29,800 nt of DNA, from positions 609,441-639,240 of the forward strand of contig BFEA01000200.1 of NCBI GenBank assembly GCA_003427395.1. Reading direction: 5' to 3'. The translations under genes and the position numbers were made by a program. The DNA comes from Chara braunii. Taxonomy: Eukaryota; Streptophyta; Charophyceae; Charales; Characeae. Below the pieces are notes generated by a model. The model had not been told where the DNA came from. It ran no database searches and saw nothing but the letters and a program-made list of their open reading frames with translations. Positions 9,081-18,131 of this stretch are shown piece after piece; the stretch's first letter is position 1, and every line of letters begins with the position of its first letter.

Positions 9081-10383
9081 CAGCCATACAGGGCTGGGAA
9101 AAGCACTCCCGACCAATCCCATCCCTGACTGCAGCCCAAAAGACTCCCAAAGCCTAACTACTCACCACAAGAATGCAATGACTTGCTGATTTCTGCTGCC
9201 GAGATTGACTGCGAGGCTGTACACTAACCGGTAGGTTAGATTCGTAATTTTGTTTGGGTGAGGGCTAGCCGAGAGACCTGGCTGTAAGGAAATTCGTGAG
9301 GGACAGATTTGCAAATCCTGGAAAGTACAGACCCATCTCTAACCGAATTCCTACAGCTACCCTAACTGCCTATAGCAGGCCTGGGCTACCCCTACGACAG
9401 ACAGGCCCTAAGCGGCCTATACTGCTAGACGGTCCTATAGCCTATAGCCGGGTCCGGTAGAGGCCGAGAGGCCGAAACAGCAACGGTACCGGTTGGTCAG
9501 TCAGTCCGGTCTAGGTCTAGAGAGTCTATAGATAGGTTAGGCCCATCAATTCGGGGCTTTTGGCATTTCATTTTCGCGTTACCACATTCGTGGCCAAGGG
9601 AGATTTGCAGCACTGAAAGTCTACAGCGGCATCTGGGACTTCAGCCGAGTGAGGCAGCCATAGCCAGCTGAGTGGGACGGCCATAGCTGGGGCCAGTCTC
9701 AGCGCATCTACCCTCTGGGGGCATCTGCGCCAAGCAGGGCTACTTCGGGGCTCTTCGTTGGGTACATGTGGGTGTTGCTGCTACGGTAGCGGCTAGGCAG
9801 CCATAGCTGCCTTCTACTTCGTCAGAGTGACTCATCGGCACTGAGGACTACATCGCAGTTCATGATCTTCATCTTGGTGGATGACGCTGGCCTCTGGGAG
9901 GCTGTTTTAGTGTAGCGCTGGACCCTGAGAGTGGAGTAGTGGGTGGAGTGTGTGGTTCTGAGGTGGCGAGACACTGGTTAAACTCTGTAACGATTACTGG
10001 GGTTAATTGAGTTGAGTTGGCTCATCATCAGGGTTATATTCCGATTGTGATCTTCACAGTGTCATCTTGTAATTGGTTGTTGGGAGTTTGTCAGAGAGAG
10101 AGAAACATTGTGTGTATTCTCCCCATCTGTGCATGGTTGCTACTGTGTACAGTTTGGATTCTGTCTCTCCTCCCCTTTGTCTTGTGCATGTATGGGCATG
10201 TGTGAGATACTCTGTGTGTGAGTGGCAAGAAAGTTGTCAGACAACCAACTTCATAACAAGAACCCCAAAAGACCTTGAGCCAAAGCTTCCTAATTCACAG
10301 CCAATGGGTGGGAATCAGACAGTATACAGGTTCAACCCCTGGGGTCAAGTCCTGGGCAGGTGCCTGACCCGGGGGCCAAGTCC
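9081..10383. other. Unique non-coding stretch
   Basis: No open frame with recognisable domains, no tRNA or snRNA. There are small internal word repeats (CTATAG, GGCAGCCATAG) around 9370-9810 and a GGTTCAACCCC word (10329-10339) resembling a Pol III B box. I do not recognise anything else. Confidence 0.5.
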
Positions 10384-10525
10384 CACTAGCAGCGTTGAGC
10401 TACCTCAACGCTTGAATGTGGACGCTTTTCCGGAGATGTGCAGAAATGGTGTTGAGTTTCCTGAACTGCACGTCTCCACAAACACGTCCAGATTCAAGCG
10501 TTGAGGGAGCTCAAGGTTGCTAGTG
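10384..10525. repeat. 142-bp imperfect foldback (about 60-bp arms)
   Basis: The left arm from CACTAGCAGCGTTGAGCTAC to about 10444 pairs with the right arm ending GAGCTCAAGGTTGCTAGTG, with roughly nine mismatches over about 57 bases and a loop near 22 nt. The block TCAACGCTTGAAT is perfectly kept in both arms. Because of the symmetry both strands encode a similar short peptide, which has no meaning in itself. MITE or hairpin-RNA locus are the options. Confidence 0.85.
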
Positions 10526-10815
10526 TCCCGGGACACACCAATTACCTTACAAATCCATGGGGGAGATAGCCATACTAAAGACAGGTACATCCAGCAAACC
10601 CAGAGCAGCAGTGCAAGGTGGACGATGGGATGAGGACACAGTTACAAAGGAAAGGATCTAAAGACTCAGGATGGGATGACCAGGGGAAAGGGCAAAACGG
10701 AGTCCAGCTGGGTAGGCAGGAACACAGCAGGACGTGAAGCTATACGCCATGCAACGGCGTGGCAACACACTGCCTCAAGCACTCAGTCTGCAAGAGGATG
10801 GGAGGGAACAACCCT

Positions 10816-11113
10816 CAGGCCCTGTCTCAGCCCCAGAATCTCCCATTGTCATGTTCGGGGCTCGCCACCCCCACGTGTACTTGACTAGGCCAATTCCCGG
10901 TATCCTCAGCCCCCTATTCACTGATGTTATGGCATCATGAGCCAACCTGTGGTGGAGAGCAGAAGGTTTGAGGGTTTAAGGAAGTATTGAGGAGAGACAT
11001 AACATCAGTGAATAGGCGGCTGAGGATACCGGGAATTGGCCTAGTCAAGTACACGTGGGGGTGGCGAGCCCCGAACATGACAATCGGAGATTCTGGGGCT
11101 GAGACAGGGCCTG
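10816..11113. repeat. Near-perfect 116-bp-arm inverted repeat
   Basis: Left arm 10816-10931 and right arm 10998-11113 are reverse complements with two mismatches by hand count (CCC/CGA-type changes near 10843 and 10913), separated by a 66-bp loop. The outer ends are CAGGCCCTG and CAGGGCCTG. No obvious target duplication flanks it, and the arms have no coding signal. Confidence 0.95.
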
Positions 11114-11397
11114 TATATACAGAGCTCCAAAAAGTGAAGGGTAACACTAGCAGGCCCAAGGTGATGAATGGAGCCCCAAACTGTGAAAGTATGCAGGCCA
11201 CAACCCAAATAAACAAAAACAAGAATTATAAGATCTGAAAACGTATGGCACGAAACAAGGTTAAGCTAGACGTAGGCTGTCAGGTAGGCAAGCAGCTCAG
11301 ACTGCTGCGCAGTGCTGCCGGCCAAATTTCACTTCCGCAGATGAGGCCCTCTACTGGTTGTCATCACAACTTCATATTTGTTTAAACAAGCAATCTG

Positions 11398-11536
11398 AAT
11401 GTTCAGGGATACTGGACCCGCTTTCCAGCAGGTGCTGCTCCCCACCAATAGATGGAGCCTCCCAGGAAATGCTAGTGGTGTCTGCTCTTACCAACAACCC
11501 TAGCCTCCTCTGGAGTTGTTTGTGCAAAAAAAAAAA
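11398..11536 (+). mobile_element. SINE-like retroposon, copy A
   Basis: Begins near GAATGTTCAGGGATACTGGA, contains the stem-loop module (11411-11429), the conserved CTCCCCACCAATAGATGGAG block, GGTGTCTGCTCTTACCA, GTTGTTTGTGC, and ends in eleven A (11526-11536). Copies B (15984, minus) and C (17201, plus) have the same order of blocks. No clear A and B Pol III boxes are visible, so the parental RNA is unidentified. Confidence 0.8.
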
Positions 11537-11564
11537 GAGGAGTTGCTACAGCACACGGGAACAG

Positions 11565-11602
11565 CTGTCTCTTATACACATCTAGATGTGTATAAGAGAC
11601 AG
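11565..11602. other. Nextera mate-pair junction adapter (assembly artefact)
   Basis: CTGTCTCTTATACACATCT (11565-11583) followed directly by its reverse complement (11584-11602): the two 19-bp Tn5 mosaic ends joined as in the circularisation junction of Nextera mate-pair libraries. This is library-preparation sequence, not genomic DNA and not a resident Tn5. Confidence 0.98.
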
Positions 11603-11698
11603 GTCTAAGCCCCTGTCTATTGGTGCCGTTCAGACCTGTTTTCTGACACGCTGAAATCTGACAAACGGACTCACCACGCTCCTTCCACCTCAGCACTN
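11603..11698. other. Chimeric 95-bp segment plus N, misassembled
   Basis: 11603-11697 is identical to 8796-8890 and is bounded by the adapter on the left and a single N at 11698 on the right. It is the other half of a mate-pair read placed in a gap; the separation of about 2.8 kb fits a mate-pair insert. Confidence 0.95.
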
Positions 11699-11706
11699 AA
11701 AAAAAA

Positions 11707-11900
11707 GGGAAACTACGGGGGAGTCACAAATATGAGTTATAATTGCACTACAGGCCAAGATACAGTTTCAAATTGCAGTTCGGGCAACGTATACAACCCA
11801 TCTTTCTGGCCAGGTAGGGTGCCCGAAGTGCAATTGCAAACTGTATCTTGCCCCATAGTGCAATTATAACTCCTTTTTTTGACTCTACTGAAGTTACCCC
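11707..11900. mobile_element. Foldback MITE family 2, copy 1
   Basis: Roughly 194 bp with about 80-bp inverted ends: GGGAAACTACGGGGGAGTCA...GAGTTATAATTGCACTA... at the left and ...TAGTGCAATTATAACTC...GTTACCCC at the right. Matching internal words AAGATACAGTTT / AAACTGTATCTT and TGCAGTTCGGGC / GCCCGAAGTGCA confirm the foldback. Flanked by A runs on both sides. A second copy lies at 17357-17547. Confidence 0.88.
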
Positions 11901-11949
11901 AAAAAAGAAATATGTCCTAATATATCCTAATTAATTCGCCTCAGAACAA

Positions 11950-12011
11950 CAATCTCAGGTACTGAGTAGCCAACAAGAAACAATCTCAGGTATTGAGTAG
12001 CCAACAAGAAG
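11950..12011. repeat. 31-bp tandem duplication
   Basis: CAATCTCAGGTACTGAGTAG plus CCAACAAGAAA at 11950 recurs at 11981 with one or two mismatches. Confidence 0.9.
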
Positions 12012-13029
12012 CGAGCACAATTTAAAGGAAATTCAAACCAGCGGCTGCTCAACTTAGCAAGCAAAAAGGTTCCCCACTACCTAATAACTAACTAATATCA
12101 TTGCAAATTTTCTAATCACCGGCCTCCAGTACACTAATCAGTATCCCCTTATTGTTCAACAACCACCGCCAGTCCGTAGATCGACGTGACGGTAGCGTAT
12201 CTCACACCAAGGTCTCATTGAAGAGGAGGAACGCTGGGGGGGAGTAAAGGGAGGTTGGTACGAAGTTAGGTTTTCTGTAGGTGGGCGACGTCAACAACGA
12301 TGTCACCCCGTCATCTCTTTGGGCTACCTGCGAGGGGCGGCTGGCAGACTCAACGGTTTAGTCTCTCGACGTGGTTTGGAGTAATCCTGGCTGCGGTCCA
12401 TACTATCTTCATCATGTGGTTCTTTGGGATAGTTGATTAGTTGTCAACCACAGGCGACCAAGTTGCTTGAGAGGCGATGAAGGAGGAGGTGAGGTTTGGA
12501 GAGAGAGGGGGGTGCTTTTAGGGATGTCAAGGGTTTGCGTTTTTCCTCTTCATGTTTTGTTGTGGTGATTTTGTGATGACCTTGATGAGATTCTTAACAA
12601 CGTGATTCTCAGCTAGATTTGTTTAGTTCGAATAATATCTGTTGGCCCTTCTATCCTTGAAGTTTAGTATAAACAATAATTCTGATTAATCCTGACGCAT
12701 TTTGGTTGCTTATATCTGAATTTATGATTTGATTGTTCTACGATGGTTTGTTCGATTTTGCATCACCTGTTTGATCCTTTTATGTCGTTATCTTTGACGT
12801 TCAACCAATAATGACGATTCAATATTTGTGTTACCAGTTTATCTTTTCTATGTGGTAATCCTAGATGTTCATATGATAATTTTTTATGATTAGCATTTTC
12901 CTGATTTACAGTCTGAGCGATTTCCTGAACCCTAGGTTTTGGAAATCATAGTCGAAAGTCCGGTTGGACATCAGAATCGTTTGTGTTTCCTTTGGATTTT
13001 CAAAGTCATCAAATCGTATATTCGGTCTG

Positions 13030-13200
13030 AGCGATCTTCCTTTTCTCAATCTTATCTGTATCTCGATGAATTTTCTGATTTTGATGCTAATTAGTTTTTA
13101 CTTGGAATAGGTCTTAGCGATTTCTCTACTTCGATCTTATTTGTATTGATGGATTTTCCGATTTCGATGCTATTTAGTTTTTACTTAGCAATTAGTCTCA
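13030..13200. repeat. Diverged 85-bp tandem repeat, two copies
   Basis: AGCGAT...TTATCTGTAT...GATGAATTTTCTGATTTTGATGC...TTAGTTTTTACTT at 13030 recurs from 13116 with many substitutions, followed by a third AGC start at 13200. Inside the retroposed insert. Confidence 0.75.
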
Positions 13201-14660
13201 GCAAGGGGGTCTCAACCTGTGATACGTCGACACCTTTGGACTCTCTAGTTTTAGTCTGTTCTTGGGGGTATGAAAATCTTGAGGCTCAACATGAGCTTTG
13301 TAGGGTTTGGGCTCACAAGTATTGATCGGGGTTATTTCCTCAGGATTGGAGCTCCTCCCTGCGAGGGCTACACAAGGTGGGAGGTGTTGTCCTTGACAGG
13401 GTAGGGGCGGAATTGTGGGATTGTCCTTTTCTGGGCCATGCTGATTTCTGGGCTGGATCAGTATGGCGGTTGGGGAGAGTGGATAAGGGGTGCTGAATTC
13501 AGCAAGATGGGAGGTAGAGAGGGTTGTTTCACTGGGAGGGGGTGGAACATGAGGAAAGGGGGAATTCCAGCTCTGCGGGGGCATACTCCAGGGGGAATTG
13601 TGTGCTGCTGAGGGAGCAGGAATGACCGTTTAGGGGGCTGTTCTGAACTGGGGCTGCTTTGGTGAGGGGGCACCTTCCGGCGGAGGCAGTGTATGGACAG
13701 AGGGACGTTTTTGAGGGAGGAGTAATCTCCGGAATTTTTTTGTGAGTTCTTCATGATTGATTGAGCTTCGAATAGACACCGGAACCGCTACAGGATGAGG
13801 GGTTATTTTTCCCTTCCTTCCTCTCGTTTCGTGGAGGTAGAAGGAGGTTTCTCTACCTTTGTCTGAGTCAAATTTCTCTGAAGGAGGGCAGGGGGGGCTA
13901 TAACCGGAGGATGGAATTTCGTCAGGAGGTTCTCAATAGAGGAATGGCTGTTAGGCAAGTAGGTCAGAAGAACGAAGCTGGGACGATACATGTCGGTGCT
14001 GAAGCTTTGGCTTTGTGACCTGGGGGGAGCTTGAGGCTTGTGGAGTTATGCTGAGGGTGGAAGGCATAACCAGATCGTTCGAAGAAGCGAGCGCCGAGGT
14101 ATTAACCTTGTGACCTGTTCAGGGCCTTGCCGTTAAGGGTAGTGTCGAGGAAGGAAGGCACTTTCTGTCCATCAGAACTAGGTTGGTCAAAACTGGGGAA
14201 GGTTGCGGTGCCCTATTACCCTAGCATGAAGGGGGTGGGAGATCAAGTGAGTTCTAGTACGAGGACTGAAAGCCTGGACAAACTTTCCCTCTGTTAAGGG
14301 GGGAATTTTGGATAGTAGGCTGTTTCAGTTTTGACCCCTCGCTCATATAGTTTTCCATGCCTTTCCAGATATTTTCAAAAAACAAAAAGACTTAGTAACT
14401 GCGGCTCGAGTAACCTAGCATTAGGTCGGTAGGTCAGCAGTTATCTATGGTTTTCTTAAAAATTCTTATGGATTTCTTTCGTAGTTCTCAGATTGTTCTT
14501 AGCTAAAAGTCATAGATTGTTCTCAGTCGAAACCTGTAGTTATCTTTGGTTTTCTTAAATTTCTCCTGAACTCTTGTCGTGGTTCTCAGATTGTTCTTAG
14601 CTCAAATTCTCAAGATTGTTCTTAGCCGAAGCCCTGGTATTTTGAATCTTTTGTATCATT

Positions 14661-14750
14661 TTATGGGACGCTGGGCCCGATTCCCAGCACGTGTTGCTCC
14701 CCACGAATAGACTGGAGCATTTGCCCCCCCCCCCCCCCCCCCAAAAAAAA
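14661..14750 (+). mobile_element. SINE-like 3' end of the insertion
   Basis: TTATGGGACGCTGGGCCCGA, TTCCCAGCACGTGTTGCTCC and CCACGAATAGACTGGAGC correspond to the SINE head in copies A-C, then 19 C and an A run. The stem of the hairpin has changed on both sides (GGG with CCC in place of GGA with TCC), keeping pairing. Confidence 0.7.
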
Positions 14751-14767
14751 AGTCCGTAGATCGACGT

Positions 14768-15983
14768 TGTTGGCCACTCAGGCCTTTATTATCAATGTCG
14801 GGAAATGGGCCCGGCGTACCATTACATCCAGATGGCGGTGAAGGTCAAGGGCACACCACCTACCGCGTGAAACGCTCTCACTGCTGTCACGCTCAGCACT
14901 CTCATCGGCTCAGTGTACGCACCATAGCCAGCGCTGGCACCGACACTGGCCTAATGCTCGCGCAGCTGATGCCAAGCACTCGTGCCGGTCACCCAGCTCC
15001 AGCACAGCGCTCAATTGCTCGCATTGGTCGCCCAGCGCTAGCGCTTGCGCATTCGCCATCCTGCCCCCCATTGCGCAGGCGCTGATCCGACATTACACAA
15101 AAGAGGAAAAACAAGAAAGTCCCTAACAAGAAGGCAACGGGTCATACCGGGTGGAAAAGCAAACTGGGACCCCACAGAGCGGGGTTCGGTGGGTCTTTCC
15201 CAAATACCTTTTTTTTTTTTTTTTTTTTTTTTGCATGCTCGGGCCAGCCAGGCCTCACTATCTCGCTATCCTCTTGAGAAAGATTGCAGATATTTAAAGA
15301 CCATGATATGGTTGCCGTCTGTATCTCTTCACCCTCAAATAAGGGCGCCAGATAGACTTGTGAGAGCCAATACTGTTCGCTGCCTACTCCCTCCAAGCCT
15401 GCTGTCCTAGGTTAAGAAAAGACGGCGGAGTCCTCTCCCCAGGGGCCACCAGGGAGAAAGACCGCGCGAAGGCATAGATCTAGAAAGATTCAGAAAGACT
15501 CAGAAGGGATCTTGTCATCAGGTTTTCATAGTTAGGACAGGGTTTCCACCAGGGACAAGGCATGGGGTGGGAAGGGGTCCGGGAAATCCGAGGAAGGGCG
15601 TCGTGGAAATGAGGGCTCTATGTTAGTCCAGTCCTTGAAGACTAAATGGTAGTCTCTTATTTCTTACAGGTCCCGCAGATCCCCTCCTCTGTCACCGCTC
15701 CATTCTACTTTTGCGATCCATCCTTCTCTTTCTCCCCCTACCCAGTCTGGTTGTTAGAGTCTGACAACTGGTGGATTGATATAGTCTGTAGTTTACATTC
15801 CAGTGTTGGTGATTTGCTGTATCATAGGATTGGTTTGCCTAGTACCTGTTCTGTTTTTGGTCCGAGTTGCGATAGTGGGCCAGAAGTTGTGTGTGTGGGT
15901 TTGCTTAAAAAGCTGGTAGTTTGGACAATTTCGGGATGCTGCGATCTAGGTCTTGGGTCCGGCCAGAGATGCTGGCACAGCTC
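14768..15983. other. Unique non-coding stretch with one isolated stem-loop module
   Basis: 14797-14815 carries the SINE stem-loop on the minus strand (GCCGGGCCCATTTCCCGAC). A T run at 15210-15232 could be the tail of a minus-strand retroposon whose body I cannot define. 14870-15060 has degenerate GCTCRC/CAGCGCT words. No gene recognised. Confidence 0.5.
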
Positions 15984-16146
15984 CTTTTTGTTTTTTTTGT
16001 TTTTTTTTTGTTTTTTACACTGAACAATCCAAGAGGGTGCTAGGGGTGCTGGTAAGAGCAGACACCGCTAGCACTCCCCAGGAGGCTCCGTCTATTGGTG
16101 GGGAGCACCACCTGCTGGAAAGTGGGTCCAGTGTCCCTGAACATTC
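15984..16146 (-). mobile_element. SINE-like retroposon, copy B
   Basis: Minus-strand orientation: GAATGTTCAGGGACACTGGA, stem-loop (16114-16132), GTGCTCCCCACCAATAGACG, GGTGTCTGCTCTTACCAGC, then an A-rich tail interrupted by C (plus-strand T tract 15984-16017). It matches copy A at both ends including the GAATGTTCAGGGA start, which sets the 5' boundary. Confidence 0.82.
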
Positions 16147-16443
16147 GTATGAATGAACAGAATTATTGAAGAGTTGTTTGTATCCTGTTGGGTCTTTCAG
16201 CCCAGGATGATGTTTGCGAGAACGAAATCTGGGTTACTAACTTGCTTGTCTACTTGCTAGCGCATAGAGGGTGACAGAGCTTGCTGAACCCCTAGCTAGA
16301 TGAAAGAGCACTGGGCAGGGTTATTTGGAAAGGTTGTTCTTTCTCCTTTCCCCTGCCGGAGGGCCATTTGTTGCCACTGGATCCTGGTGCTGTGAATGGT
16401 GTCCTGTGCCGGCACAGCTCCTAAAGGTCGCTCCCATGGATGT
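16147..16443. other. Unique non-coding stretch
   Basis: No feature recognised except a GCCGGCACAGCTCCT word (16408-16422) that is also found, as GCTGGCACAGCTCCT, immediately left of SINE copy B (15971-15985). Confidence 0.4.
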
Positions 16444-16507
16444 GAGGGACATCCGGCCCGTTTCCCAGCATTGTAAACAAACCAGTTTTTCCACAGAAAA
16501 AAAATAT
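16444..16507 (+). mobile_element. Short A-tailed element with decayed stem-loop module
   Basis: GAGGGACATCCGGCCCGTTT CCCAGCA aligns base for base with the SINE head, then a different 25-base body and an A run (16497-16504). Three of the stem pairs are lost. Confidence 0.45.
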
Positions 16508-16861
16508 AAATCCTTCAGATCTTTCTTTTTCTTCTCTGACACGAGACTACTGTCTGAGGTTCAAGGAGTGGCTGTCAATAGACTCTAATGTCCCCATGAG
16601 ACCTGCAGAGGAGTTTCCGGACCCGTTCCTCCCCCCCCCCCCCCCTCCCCAACCACGGTCTTTGGAAATACGTCTGTGATATCCCCTTAGGCCGGGTGTC
16701 CCTTGCAGAAGAGCAGGTCTCATAGGTTCAGTCATGCAGGTTCCCCCCGTGTCAGAGGTAAGGGTGTGAGACAGATGCGGGACATGGTTTCTAAAATGGC
16801 TTTTTCAATTCTCATCATACTTTTGTCAATTATAATCGCAGAAGGGATGCCCCACAGGCCA

Positions 16862-17029
16862 GTTGGAGAGGGGCGGGGAGACGAGCGGTCCTGCTGGTCC
16901 CCCCCAGTGGCCCCATGGCGTCTCCTCGCCAAGGAGGCGGGACCCGTTGGAGAGGGGCGGGAAGAAGAGTGGTCCTGCTGGTCCCCCCCAGTGGCCCCAT
17001 GGTGTCTCCTCGCCAAGGAGGCGGGACCC
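16862..17029. repeat. 84-bp tandem duplication
   Basis: Copies 16862-16945 and 16946-17029, each from GTTGGAGAGGGGCGGG to GGAGGCGGGACCC, with about four substitutions. The unit is a multiple of three and stop-free in several frames on both strands, so open frames cover it, but no frame has independent coding evidence. Confidence 0.93.
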
Positions 17030-17200
17030 AGCTGGAAGCCTTCATAACTGGAGAGGAGAGGATTGTCATCAGCAACGCCCTTCAGCACCCTGCTCAGTTA
17101 ATCCTCTGTAATCCAGAGTAATCAATGCTGGCAGGCGTTTTTTAGATCTTCTGTCAAGTTTTCTGTTTTCTGATTCATTTTGTTTCATTCTGTAACAGCG

Positions 17201-17325
17201 ACGCTGGACCAGTTCTCCAGCAGGTGATGCTCCCCACCAATAGATGGAGTCTCTCCTCAAGGTGTTAGCGGTGTCTGCTCTTACCAGCACCACTAGCACT
17301 AGAGGGGTTGTTCATGCAAAAAATA

Positions 17326-17356
<31 letters not shown>
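17201..17356 (+). mobile_element. SINE-like retroposon, copy C
   Basis: ACGCTGGACC, perfect stem-loop (17203-17221), GATGCTCCCCACCAATAGAT GGAG, GGTGTCTGCTCTTACCAGCA, GTTGTTCATGC, then an A-rich tail with AAAT/AAT repeats to 17356. MITE family 2 follows without a gap. Confidence 0.82.
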
Positions 17357-17547
17357 GGGGAAACTATAGGGGAGTCACAAAAATGAGTTATAATTGCACT
17401 ATGGGCCAAGATACAGTTTTGAATTGCAGGGCAACGTATACAACCCAGCTTTCTGTCCCGGTAGGGTGCCCGAAGTGCAATTGCAAACTGTATCTTGCCC
17501 CATGGTGCGATTTTAACTCGTTTTTGTGTCTCTACTGAAGTTACCCC
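17357..17547. mobile_element. Foldback MITE family 2, copy 2
   Basis: GGGGAAACTATAGGGGAGTC, GAGTTATAATTGCACTATGG and AAGATACAGTTTTGAATTGC at the left; AATTGCAAACTGTATCTTGC, CTCTACTGAAGTTACCCC at the right, mirroring the copy at 11707-11900. Flanked on both sides by A-rich DNA, and directly downstream of a SINE as in the first copy. Confidence 0.88.
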
Positions 17548-17622
17548 TCTAAAAAAAAAAATAAAAAAAAAAAAAAAAAAAATTGAACCACCACAGTTTG
17601 TGGCCATCAGTGGAAGTGGAAG

Positions 17623-17708
17623 TCCATTTCTCGATTTATGTGTGTCATTCTTTTTTTTTTCCCCCCTTCTATATTCTTCTCTCATTCTTGCCCAGAGGCC
17701 ATGCTTTT
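17623..17708 (-). pseudogene. U6 snRNA pseudogene fragment, interrupted
   Basis: On the minus strand, AGCATGGCCTCTGGGCAAGA ATGA (about 17704-17681) is U6, then about 30 bases of A/G-rich sequence, then GAATGACAC ACATAAATCGAGAAATGG (17650-17623), the U6 3' part. GAATGA appears on both sides of the interruption. The U6 5' half is missing or replaced by an A/G tract, and the 3' end continues into unrelated sequence (CTTCCACTTCCACTGATGG) and not into poly-A. Confidence 0.82.
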
Positions 17709-17873
17709 CTTTTTTTCTTTTTTACAGGTCCTACCCCTTACGAGACCTCCTCCCATCCTTCCTTCCGTCAATCAATTCTCCCCTGCTCACTCCTACTCCC
17801 TCGTCCTACCTCAGTGTCTACCACTCAGAACTGTCAGACTGCCTGTGATGTCTAGGGTGTGCAGTGTGCACTA

Positions 17874-17985
17874 CTACCTTCTTCCCCCGAATACAACACA
17901 CGGTCATTATAGCTGTATTTCGACTGAAAGATTGCCCCAGATACAGTTATAATGACCGTGCGTTGTATTCGGAGGAAGAAGGTAG
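17874..17985. mobile_element. Foldback MITE family 1, copy 3
   Basis: 112 bp. The arms are longer than in the other copies: about 45 bp from CTACCTTCTTCCCCCGAATA through CGGTCATTATAGCTGTAT, with only about three mismatches to the reverse complement of the right arm. The interior sequence has therefore diverged from copies 1 and 2. Confidence 0.9.
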
Positions 17986-18131
17986 ATCCGTACACTGGGG
18001 ACCCTGAGTAAGTTCAGGGGACAATTATGGGTCTACCCATGGGACCTGTACGAAGAACGCGTCCGGCTAGCGCCCAAAGTACCCGTACGACAGGGCATTT
18101 TCAACTACGCTTCAACCAGGGCTGAGCAGGT

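Larger units (their letters stand above)
12171..14767 (+). mobile_element. 2.56-kb retroposed insertion with 17-bp target duplication and A tail
   Basis: AGTCCGTAGATCGACGT occurs at 12171-12187 and again at 14751-14767. The second copy is immediately preceded by a C run (14724-14742) and a run of A, the arrangement left by target-primed reverse transcription. The insert (12188-14750) is AT-rich, with no RT domain or other protein I recognise; the longest open frames (minus strand, 13198-13584 and 13458-13754) are Pro-rich and unconvincing. Its last 90 bases carry the SINE-type stem-loop. It could be a retroposed non-coding RNA, a decayed LINE, or a SINE whose target duplication was shared by chance (unlikely for 17 of 17). 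Confidence 0.7.

Noticed and set aside
10298-10339. tRNA-like Pol III promoter (CAGCCAATGGG then GGTTCAACCCC)
   Set aside because: The A and B box starts are only 31 bp apart, too close for a tRNA, and no cloverleaf can be drawn around them.
11565-11602. A Tn5 or other bacterial transposon end
   Set aside because: Two 19-bp mosaic ends abut with nothing between, and a local sequence duplicate follows; this is a sequencing-library junction.
12540-12910. C/D-box snoRNA-like TGATGA and CTGA words
   Set aside because: The words are not placed at the ends of a closed stem and are expected by chance in this AT-rich stretch.
13198-13754. Pro-rich minus-strand open frames as a gene in the 2.56-kb insertion
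   Set aside because: Two overlapping frames are equally open, with no domain and opposite to the A-tailed strand.
14208-14300. rRNA-like string TAGTACGAGGACTGAAAG
   Set aside because: It recalls the sarcin-ricin loop region but lacks the AGTACGAGAGGA core and has no rRNA context.
16703-17088. Open frames across the 84-bp duplication
   Set aside because: Frames are open on both strands because the unit is GC-rich and a multiple of three; no independent support.
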